Assembly: GCF_937877005.1 (NCBI RefSeq)
Contig: NZ_CALEFV010000236.1
Location: forward strand, 1-6,670
From: an uncultured Fibrobacter sp.
GTDB taxonomy: Bacteria > Fibrobacterota > Fibrobacteria > Fibrobacterales > Fibrobacteraceae
DNA length: 6,670 nt
Direction of reading: 5' to 3'
Shown here: piece after piece, positions 1 through 5,336 of the stretch
Layout of the letters: every line of letters starts with the position of its first letter
Numbering within the stretch: the first letter of the stretch is position 1
The notes under the pieces: model-generated
Seen by the model: the letters and a program-made list of their open reading frames with translations, nothing else
The model's database searches: none
Told to the model about the DNA's origin: nothing
Program-made: the position numbers and the translations under genes

Positions 1-1869
1 GAGGAGCGAAGGTATAGGCACGTAACCCCAGTCAATATTCTTGTCGGTGAGCACGATGATATTGAATCCGTCCTGCACGGCACGCACCGCATCGCCCGCC
101 AGCTTCTGCAGGGCTTCTTCGAGTACGGAACCATCGCCACCCATCGGGAACTGCATCTTCAAATCCTTTGCCTTGAAGCTCTTGTCGCCGATGTTTTCGA
201 AATGACGGATTTCGTCTTCCGTCACGATAGGACGCGGAATCTTGATAAGGTGCGCCTGCTCCGGAGTTTCCTCGAGGATATTCCCGTGGTTTCCGATATA
301 GGTCGTAAGGCTCATCACGAGCTCTTCGCGAATCGGGTCAATCGGCGGGTTCGTCACCTGGGCAAACAGCTGCTTGAAATAGTTGAACAGCGGCTGCGGC
401 TTGTCCGAAAGAACGGCCAGCGCGGCATCATTACCCATGGAGCCGAGCGGTTCGGCACCGGTCTTGGCCATGGGCTGCAAAATAACGCTCAAGTCCTCGG
501 CAGAGTAGCCAAAACGCTTCTGCTGGATAAGCAGGTCATCGGGAACAGTAGAGGGATTGATTTCGCTGAAGAGGCCGCGTACGCTCATCTTGTTTTCGGC
601 AACCCAGCGGCGGTAAGGCTTGCTGCGCGCCACGAGAGCCTTCATCTCGGCATTCTTCAGAATCCGATGATTCTCGATATCCAGGTAAATGATTTCGCCA
701 GGTTTGAGTCTTCCCTTTTCGAGAACCTCGCCATCGTTCAAGTCAAGTACACCTGTTTCGGACGCCATCACGAAGAGTCCATCTTTACATAGTGTGTAAC
801 GAGCCGGACGAAGACCGTTGCGGTCAAGGATCGCACCGGCATTCACACCATCGGTAAACGCCACGGCAGCCGGCCCGTCCCATGGTTCCATGAGCATGGA
901 TTCGTACTCAAAGAATCCGCGAACATCGCGACCCAGATAATGTTTCTGTCCCCAAGCCTGCGGCATCATCATGAGAATTGCGTGAGGCAAACTACGACCT
1001 GCAGCGACCAGAAGTTCAAACATATTATCGAGGCAGGCAGAGTCGCTCTGGCCCGCCGGAATCAGCGGCAAGAGCTTTTGCAGGTCTTCACCGATGATAT
1101 CGCTCTTCAAGTGCGGTTCACGGGACTTGAGGCTATTCAGATTACCACGCAGGGTATTGATTTCACCATTATGAGCCAGATAGCGGAAAGGGTGCGCCAA
1201 AGGCCAGGTCGGGAAAGTATTGGTCGAATAGCGCTGATGAACGAGAGCAATCGGAGATTCAAAATCCAAGTCGTTCAAGTCCGCATAAAAGCCCTCTATC
1301 TGACTTGCAAGCAGAAGACCCTTGTAGACCACTGTCTTTGCCGAGCAGCTACAGATATAAATGTTCTTTAGCGCCTTCTCAATTAGGCGACGAATCACGT
1401 ACAGTTTGATATTAAATGCGTTTTCACTCTCAAAAACAGAACCATCAAAGAAGAACTGACGGATATGCGGCAAGGTTTCACGAGCCGTACGCCCAATGAC
1501 GGAAGCATCCACCGGCACTTCACGCACATGGAGAAGTCCCACCCCTTCGCTTTCGGCAATGCGCTTGATTTCGGCGTCACAGGCATCCGCATCGACCGAA
1601 TTTTCGACGAACACCATAGCGACACCATAATGCTCTGGAAGGTCGGCATAAACCTTACGGAAGAATTTATGCGGCATTGAAAGCAAAAGACCCGCACCGT
1701 CGCCGGTTTCCGGGTCTCCACCTGCTGCACCACGGTGCATAAGTCTTTTGAGGACCGTAATCCCCTGAAGTACAATCTGATGCGAGGCGACATTATTAAT
1801 ATTGGCGACAAGGCCAACGCCGCAGGCATCGTGTTCGTTAATCGGATCGTAAAGGGCTTGAGCGTTCAT
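1..1869 (-). CDS. gltB: Glutamate synthase large subunit, N-terminal 623 residues (partial)
   Basis: This enzyme makes two glutamates from glutamine and 2-oxoglutarate in the cytoplasm, completing the GS-GOGAT cycle. The minus strand reads open without a stop from an ATG at 1869 to the left edge, so the C-terminal part (FMN/Fe-S synthase and beta-helix domains, normally to about 1500 aa) lies outside. Visible parts: a short 15-residue propeptide, then Cys16 in DACGVG, the expected N-terminal nucleophile of a class II amidotransferase after processing; HRGA (45-48); TGDGAG (55-60); HQRYSTNTFPTWPLAHPF (211-228); HNGEINTLRGN (233-243); GQSDSACLDN (273-282); DRNGLRPARY (349-358). The central domain begins near 470 (LGSMGNDAAL, then NPPIDPIREE at 507-516). 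It is transcribed divergently from glnN, from a sigma-54-type promoter. Whether the donor is NADPH, NADH or ferredoxin cannot be told from this part. Confidence 0.96.
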   Translation of the reverse strand, partial: MNAQALYDPINEHDACGVGLVANINNVASHQIVLQGITVLKRLMHRGAAGGDPETGDGAGLLLSMPHKFFRKVYADLPEHYGVAMVFVENSVDADACDAEIKRIAESEGVGLLHVREVPVDASVIGRTARETLPHIRQFFFDGSVFESENAFNIKLYVIRRLIEKALKNIYICSCSAKTVVYKGLLLASQIEGFYADLNDLDFESPIALVHQRYSTNTFPTWPLAHPFRYLAHNGEINTLRGNLNSLKSREPHLKSDIIGEDLQKLLPLIPAGQSDSACLDNMFELLVAAGRSLPHAILMMMPQAWGQKHYLGRDVRGFFEYESMLMEPWDGPAAVAFTDGVNAGAILDRNGLRPARYTLCKDGLFVMASETGVLDLNDGEVLEKGRLKPGEIIYLDIENHRILKNAEMKALVARSKPYRRWVAENKMSVRGLFSEINPSTVPDDLLIQQKRFGYSAEDLSVILQPMAKTGAEPLGSMGNDAALAVLSDKPQPLFNYFKQLFAQVTNPPIDPIREELVMSLTTYIGNHGNILEETPEQAHLIKIPRPIVTEDEIRHFENIGDKSFKAKDLKMQFPMGGDGSVLEEALQKLAGDAVRAVQDGFNIIVLTDKNIDWGYVPIPSLL

Positions 1870-1874
1870 AATAA

Positions 1875-1878
1875 TCCT
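1875..1878 (-). promoter_or_regulatory. Ribosome binding site of gltB
   Basis: AGGA lies five bases before the ATG at 1869 in an otherwise A-rich leader. It supports this ATG, which also gives the 15-residue propeptide expected before the catalytic Cys. Confidence 0.65.
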
Positions 1879-1904
1879 TTTTTTTGCTTTTTGCGCATCA
1901 CTTT

Positions 1905-1920
1905 TGCAAAAACTGTGCCA
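1905..1920 (-). promoter_or_regulatory. Sigma-54 (RpoN) promoter of gltB
   Basis: Read on the minus strand the site is TGGCACA-GTTT-TTGCA, matching the sigma-54 consensus TGGCACR-N4-TTGCW at every defined base. The GG (1919-1918) and GC (1907-1906) doublets have the required 12-base offset. This places the transcription start near 1894, about 25 bases before the gltB ATG. The family rule is that such promoters need an ATP-dependent enhancer-binding activator, often at a site 80-150 bp upstream; dyad A is centred near -121. Confidence 0.85.
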
Positions 1921-2007
1921 ATTTCCACAAAAACCCTCCAATAAATGAAAAATCGGAAAGATTTTGTAAAAAGCAAAAATTCTGCCAATAAAACCGCCCA
2001 TCAATAT

Positions 2008-2022
2008 TTACATATCGTGTAA
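2008..2022. promoter_or_regulatory. Dyad A, TTACA-N5-TGTAA, candidate activator site
   Basis: A perfect 5-bp-arm dyad, TTACA-TATCG-TGTAA, is centred at 2015. That is about 121 bp upstream of the predicted gltB start near 1894. The same arms and spacing recur at 2121-2135. Fifteen base pairs with a 5-base spacer suits a dimeric helix-turn-helix protein. The identity of the binding protein is not known from the sequence; an NtrC-like activator is an inference from the sigma-54 promoters. Confidence 0.65.
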
Positions 2023-2037
2023 GAAAATAGCGCTTTA

Positions 2038-2052
2038 TTACACTTTTTGAAA
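2038..2052. promoter_or_regulatory. Dyad B, imperfect copy TTACA-N5-TGAAA
   Basis: TTACA-CTTTT-TGAAA matches dyads A and C at nine of ten arm positions with the same 5-base spacer. It starts 30 bp after dyad A, close to three helical turns, so both would face the same side of the DNA. That fits a weak second site for cooperative binding, but a single imperfect copy in A/T-rich DNA is weaker evidence than the perfect ones. Confidence 0.4.
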
Positions 2053-2120
2053 TCACAGAAAGCCTGATACAGCCTATTCTCCAGCTTCATGAAGAATCCG
2101 CAATTTATAGAAACCAAGGA

Positions 2121-2135
2121 TTACACTCACTGTAA
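2121..2135. promoter_or_regulatory. Dyad C, TTACA-N5-TGTAA, candidate activator site
   Basis: TTACA-CTCAC-TGTAA has arms and spacing identical to dyad A and an unrelated spacer sequence, so selection seems to act on the arms. Its centre, 2128, is about 129 bp upstream of the predicted glnN start near 2257, mirroring the distance of dyad A from the gltB start. Confidence 0.65.
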
Positions 2136-2199
2136 ACAACATCTCTTTTTTTCATTTTTTGAAAATAACCATTTTTCACCAAGAGCCAGCATTTCCCGC

Positions 2200-2223
2200 T
2201 TTTTTGTGCAAATTCACAAAAAA
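2200..2223. repeat. Inverted repeat TTTTTTGTG-N6-CACAAAAAA next to the glnN promoter
   Basis: Perfect 9-bp arms (2200-2208 and 2215-2223) flank a 6-base spacer. The repeat ends seven bases before the -24 element and is centred near -45 of the predicted glnN start. It could be an operator for a second regulator or a bending site. It is not a terminator, as transcription should begin downstream of it. A related TTTTTGTG half lies just before the gltB -24 element on the other strand (1933-1926). Confidence 0.5.
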
Positions 2224-2230
2224 TGAATAT

Positions 2231-2246
2231 TGGCACGCATTTTGCA
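2231..2246 (+). promoter_or_regulatory. Sigma-54 (RpoN) promoter of glnN
   Basis: TGGCACG-CATT-TTGCA is a full match to the sigma-54 consensus TGGCACG-N4-TTGCW. GG (2232-2233) and GC (2244-2245) are offset by 12 bases as required. The start is predicted near 2257, giving a leader of about 31 bases. Because the promoter lies inside the upstream open stretch of the glnN frame, it also argues against a start at 2159. Confidence 0.9.
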
Positions 2247-2275
2247 AATGGAATTCCGAAAAAAAAACAAATCAT

Positions 2276-2281
2276 AAGGAG
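2276..2281 (+). promoter_or_regulatory. Ribosome binding site of glnN
   Basis: AAGGAG is followed by a six-base spacer and the ATG at 2288. This strong Shine-Dalgarno site decides the start: the in-frame ATG at 2159 lacks such a site and would precede the promoter. Confidence 0.9.
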
Positions 2282-2287
2282 ATTGCC

Positions 2288-4408
2288 ATGAGCAACGAAT
2301 ACAGACTGAAAGCGATCAAGGAAATCGCAAGCGAAGGCGCCAAAGGCGTGATGGCCGCAGCACCTGCAAACATTGATTTTTACGGCGAAGACGTTTTTAA
2401 TGCTGACGCCATGCGCACCTACCTGCCGAAGGACGTGTGCAAAAAACTCTTCGCAACCATTGAAGGCGGCGCTCCACTTGACCCGAGCATCGCAGGCGAA
2501 GTCGCCCACGGCATGAAGAAATGGGCACTCGATCGCGGCGCCACCCACTTTACGCACTGGTTCCAGCCGCTCACAGGCTCCACCGCCGAAAAGCACGACT
2601 CTTTCCTTGAACCGGAAGGCGACAAGGCAATTCTCGCCTTCAGTGGAAAGAACCTGATTGTCGGCGAGCCGGACGCATCTTCCTTCCCGAGCGGAGGCCT
2701 TCGCTCCACCTTCGAAGCCCGCGGCTACACCGCCTGGGACCCGACCTCCCCCGCATTCATCAAGCGCCACGGCAACGGTGCCACCCTCTGCATCCCGACC
2801 GCATTCTGTAGCTACACCGGCGAAGCCTTGGACAAGAAGACTCCGCTACTCCGCTCCATTCAGGCCCTGCAGAAGTCCGCCGACCGTCTCATGGGCATGT
2901 TCGGCGTGGCCCAGCAGAAGGTCACCGTCACCCTCGGTGCCGAACAGGAATACTTCCTCATCGACAAGCGTTTCTACCTGCAGCGCCCGGACCTTTACCA
3001 GGCCGGCCGCACGCTGTTCGGTGCAGCCCCTGCAAAGCACCAGCAGATGGAAGACCATTACTTTGGTAGCATTCCGGCCCGCATCCTGAACTTCATGAAC
3101 GACGTGGAAAAGGAACTCTGGAAGCTCGGCATTCCGGCCAAGACCCGCCACAACGAAGTCGCTCCGGCGCAGTTCGAACTTGCCCCGATGTTCGAGGAAG
3201 TGAACCTCGCCTGCGACCACAACATGCAGATTATGGAAGTGCTCCGCCAGGTCGCCGACCGTCATGGCCTCGTGTGCCTGCTGCACGAAAAGCCGTTCGC
3301 AGGCATCAACGGTTCCGGCAAGCATAACAACTGGTCCGTAAACTACGGCAAGACGAACCTGTTGAACCCGGGCAAGGACCCGCACCAGAACGCCATCTTC
3401 CTCACTACGCTCTGTGCCGTGATCTACGCCGTCGACACCCACGCTGACCTGCTCCGCATGGCTGTTTCCGGCGCTGGAAACGACCACCGTCTCGGTGCCA
3501 ACGAAGCGCCTCCGGCAATCATCTCCATGTACCTGGGCGACCAGCTAGCAGACATCATCGACCAGCTCGAAAAGGGCGAACCCAAGTCCAGCAAGCAGGG
3601 CGTTTCCCTGGTACTCGGTTCCGACACGCTTCCACCACTCCCGCGCGATGCTACCGACCGTAATAGAACTTCTCCGTTCGCCTTCACCGGCAACAAGTTT
3701 GAATTCCGCGCTCCGGGTTCCAGCCAGAGTTGCTCCGAACCGAACGTCATCTTGAACACGATCGTCGCCGAAGCCTTCGACCTCATCGCCGACAAGCTGC
3801 AGAGCGTTCCGGCCGACAAGTTCCACGAAGAACTGCAGAACCTGTTGCAGAAGATCGTGAAGGAACACAAGCGCGTCATCTTCAACGGAAACGGATACAC
3901 CGACGAATGGGTCGAAGAAGCCGCCAAGCGTGGCCTCCCGAACATCCGCACCACCATGGAAGCACTCCAGGCCCTCAACAAGGCCGAAAACGTGGCCCTC
4001 TTCGAGAAGTACGGCGTATTCAACAAGCGCGAACTCGAATCCCGCTACGAAGTGAACCTGGAAGAATACCACAAGAAGATCCACATCGAAGGCAAGATCT
4101 CTTACGATATCGCCAAGAACATCATCCTTCCGCAGGTTCTGTGCGCCTATAGCAATGCACTCAAGACCAACGAGATGGCCAAGGCGCAGGGATTTGCCGC
4201 AGTCGATGCCTATGCCCGCGAACTTGGAGAAAAATTCCAGGCTCTCAGCGAATCTACCGATAAGATGGCCAAGGCCCTCGGCGAAAAGCATGAAAACATT
4301 CTCGAGGCGATGGCGGATCTCCGCGTGGACGTGGACAAGCTAGAAAGCATCGTCCCGGACGAAAAATGGCCGCTTCCGAAATACCGCGAGATGTTGTTTA
4401 TTTACTAA
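2288..4408 (+). CDS. glnN: Glutamine synthetase type III (GSIII)
   Basis: This enzyme makes glutamine from glutamate, ammonium and ATP, the main step of ammonium capture at low nitrogen; it acts in the cytoplasm, and known GSIII enzymes are dodecamers. The product is 706 aa, in the usual range of GSIII (about 700-730) and far longer than types I and II. Visible motifs include the GSIII N-terminal region with HFTHWFQPLTG (87-97), GEPDASSFPSGGLRSTFEARG (about 126-146), the metal-binding GAEQEYFLID (217-226), HNEVAPAQFE (288-297), NGSGKHNNWS (341-350) and RLGANEAPPA (401-410), the last around the nucleotide and glutamate sites. The helical C-terminal extension ends in KYREMLFIY. No adenylylation motif of the GSI type is expected in this class. 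It is divergent from gltB, has its own sigma-54 promoter, and ends at a strong terminator. An in-frame open stretch back to 2159 is not part of the gene. Confidence 0.97.
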   Translation: MSNEYRLKAIKEIASEGAKGVMAAAPANIDFYGEDVFNADAMRTYLPKDVCKKLFATIEGGAPLDPSIAGEVAHGMKKWALDRGATHFTHWFQPLTGSTAEKHDSFLEPEGDKAILAFSGKNLIVGEPDASSFPSGGLRSTFEARGYTAWDPTSPAFIKRHGNGATLCIPTAFCSYTGEALDKKTPLLRSIQALQKSADRLMGMFGVAQQKVTVTLGAEQEYFLIDKRFYLQRPDLYQAGRTLFGAAPAKHQQMEDHYFGSIPARILNFMNDVEKELWKLGIPAKTRHNEVAPAQFELAPMFEEVNLACDHNMQIMEVLRQVADRHGLVCLLHEKPFAGINGSGKHNNWSVNYGKTNLLNPGKDPHQNAIFLTTLCAVIYAVDTHADLLRMAVSGAGNDHRLGANEAPPAIISMYLGDQLADIIDQLEKGEPKSSKQGVSLVLGSDTLPPLPRDATDRNRTSPFAFTGNKFEFRAPGSSQSCSEPNVILNTIVAEAFDLIADKLQSVPADKFHEELQNLLQKIVKEHKRVIFNGNGYTDEWVEEAAKRGLPNIRTTMEALQALNKAENVALFEKYGVFNKRELESRYEVNLEEYHKKIHIEGKISYDIAKNIILPQVLCAYSNALKTNEMAKAQGFAAVDAYARELGEKFQALSESTDKMAKALGEKHENILEAMADLRVDVDKLESIVPDEKWPLPKYREMLFIY

Positions 4409-4419
4409 TAAACAACATC
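4390..4419 (+). repeat. Hairpin straddling the glnN stop codon
   Basis: Perfect 13-bp arms (4390-4402 and 4407-4419) flank a four-base TACT loop. The TAA stop (4406-4408) begins in the loop and runs into the right arm. The left arm encodes the last residues MLFI. No T-run follows, so it is not an ordinary terminator. It may protect the mRNA 3' end from nucleases or influence termination of translation. Confidence 0.6.
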
Positions 4420-4437
4420 GTGCTTCCCAAGCCTGTG

Positions 4438-4452
4438 CTGAGCTTGTCGAAG
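4438..4452 (-). repeat. 15-mer CTTCGACAAGCTCAG, resembling a widespread intergenic repeat
   Basis: Read on the minus strand this is CTTCGACAAGCTCAG, which I recall as the core of short intergenic repeats in many unrelated bacterial genomes; I could not check this. On the plus strand it can fold as an inner GCTT-GTCG-AAGC hairpin (4442-4453) inside outer arms CTGTGC (4433-4438) and GCGCAG (4460-4465) with one G-U pair. It lies in the 3' untranslated region of glnN. Confidence 0.4.
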
Positions 4453-4480
4453 CAAAGGTGCGCAGCCAAATGTCTGTTCA

Positions 4481-4509
4481 TTTACTAGCGGCCTCTGGCC
4501 TCGCGTAAA
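4481..4509. repeat. Imperfect dyad with GGCC-TCT-GGCC core
   Basis: Outer arms TTTAC (4481-4485) and GTAAA (4505-4509) and inner arms GGCC (4490-4493) and GGCC (4497-4500) form a stem interrupted by a symmetric internal loop, closed by TCT. Its left end, ATTTACTA, repeats the sequence around the glnN stop codon (4400-4407). It could be an intergenic repeat element or an mRNA 3' structure. Confidence 0.35.
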
Positions 4510-4539
4510 GGAAATCTCTTCAAACGCACAATAGACAGG

Positions 4540-4567
4540 AGACGCTCCCAATGGGAGCGTCTTTTTT
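4540..4567 (+). terminator. Rho-independent terminator of glnN
   Basis: A 10-bp GC-rich stem, AGACGCTCCC and GGGAGCGTCT, closes on an AAT loop (4550-4552) and is followed by five T. It acts on the plus strand. On the opposite strand the hairpin follows the glycosyltransferase stop by only ten bases but has no U-tract, so it would be a poor terminator in that direction. Confidence 0.92.
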
Positions 4568-4577
4568 ACATCAAAAG

Positions 4578-5336
4578 CTAAGACGGCCTTTTACATAGGC
4601 GACGACCGACCTGTAGCAAGACGCGCAGACCGTAGGTCACTACATTGAGATTAGACTTTTCCTCGGCATACCGAGTCGGAATAGGAAGCTCCGCCAGCGC
4701 CAAGCCTCGAGCATCAGCAATGGCAATGAGTTCGAGGTCTATATCGAACGAAGGACTCAGTTTTTCAAGGTTGACCGTTTTCAGAAATTCGGCCGAATAT
4801 ACGATATAGCCGCTATGACGGTCCGTCAGCTTCTGCCTGAAAGCAATATTTTCAACTTTCGTCAGAAATTTTCCGCCTAGGCGTTTGTGTAGAGGCATCT
4901 TGCCCGCTTTCGCTCCACCACGCGTCAAATGACGCGAGCCCTGTACCAGGGCGAGCGTATCATGCTTTTCTAGACAATCAAAAAACTCTCCCAGCTGATT
5001 GGCGGGATACTGGGCATCGCCATGTAGACAAGCGACAAACCGCGACTTCGCATGCAGCGCCTCGGCAAGTCCCTTCTTGACGACCGCTCCGTAGCCGCGG
5101 TTCTGTTCAAAGCGCATATAACGCAAGCTCCGTTTTTTTTCGTCACCGTCGTCCAAGCCCGCCACATATTCATCGAAAGTCTCGTGAGTTCCGTCAACGG
5201 AACCGTCATCGATTACCAGAACACAGGCTCGTTTCCATACGCTATCCGGAATTTTTTGCAGCACTGCTACAAGGGTATTCGCTACATTGAACGCAGGAAC
5301 AAATACAAAGTAATCTTTATTCGTTGACGGGAGCAT
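4578..5336 (-). CDS. Family 2 glycosyltransferase, polyprenol-phosphate-sugar synthase type
   Basis: It probably transfers a sugar from a nucleotide donor, perhaps to a polyprenyl phosphate carrier, at the inner face of the membrane. The 252-aa product is a GT-A fold: VFVPAFN (11-17), VIDDGSVDGT (41-50), the NRGYGAVVKKGL segment (79-90), HGDAQYP (105-111) with the metal-binding Asp107, a GSRHLTRGGAKAGKMPLHKR region (133-152), RHSGYIVYS (173-181) and FDIDLEL (197-203). This matches the dolichol-phosphate-mannose-synthase-like branch. No C-terminal membrane helices are seen, so it is soluble or peripheral. The ATG at 5336 is chosen because it places VFVPAFN about ten residues in; it overlaps the upstream gene by 20 bases and lacks a clear Shine-Dalgarno site, suggesting translational coupling. 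A TTG at 5369, with GGGAGG only three bases before it, would add 11 residues. The sugar and acceptor are unknown. Confidence 0.85.
   Translation of the reverse strand: MLPSTNKDYFVFVPAFNVANTLVAVLQKIPDSVWKRACVLVIDDGSVDGTHETFDEYVAGLDDGDEKKRSLRYMRFEQNRGYGAVVKKGLAEALHAKSRFVACLHGDAQYPANQLGEFFDCLEKHDTLALVQGSRHLTRGGAKAGKMPLHKRLGGKFLTKVENIAFRQKLTDRHSGYIVYSAEFLKTVNLEKLSPSFDIDLELIAIADARGLALAELPIPTRYAEEKSNLNVVTYGLRVLLQVGRRLCKRPS

Larger units (their letters stand above)
1870..2287. other. Shared divergent regulatory region between gltB and glnN
   Basis: This is 418 bases of A/T-rich DNA with no convincing gene. Seen in order: gltB leader (about 1870-1894), gltB sigma-54 promoter (1905-1920), dyad A (2008-2022), imperfect dyad B (2038-2052), dyad C (2121-2135), a 24-base inverted repeat (2200-2223), glnN sigma-54 promoter (2231-2246), predicted glnN start near 2257 and its ribosome binding site (2276-2281). 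Both leaders are only about 25-31 bases, too short for a riboswitch. A lone TGTAA half-site at 1965-1969 lacks a good partner. The layout suggests joint control of both genes by one sigma-54 activator. Confidence 0.75.

Noticed and set aside
202..1944. Plus-strand open frames across the left region (202-792, 940-1371, 1465-1680, 1735-1944) and minus-strand 1395-1829
   Set aside because: They lie over the gltB coding frame, which reads 623 residues without a stop and shows the expected amidotransferase motifs.
2003..2013. IHF binding site near dyad A
   Set aside because: ATCAA followed by TATT lacks both the required leading A/T and the TTR end of the consensus.
2159..2287. In-frame 43-residue N-terminal extension of glutamine synthetase from an ATG at 2159
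   Set aside because: It would start upstream of the consensus sigma-54 promoter, lacks a ribosome binding site, has A/T-rich non-protein-like composition, and AAGGAG marks the ATG at 2288.
2105..4291. Long open frames antisense to glnN (for example 2105-2770, 2846-3487, 3424-4026, 3545-4291)
   Set aside because: They are shadows of a strongly codon-biased gene on the other strand, with no recognisable domains and mutual overlap.
4540..4567. Fully bidirectional terminator for glnN and the convergent glycosyltransferase gene
   Set aside because: The hairpin is symmetric, but only the plus strand has a T-run after it.
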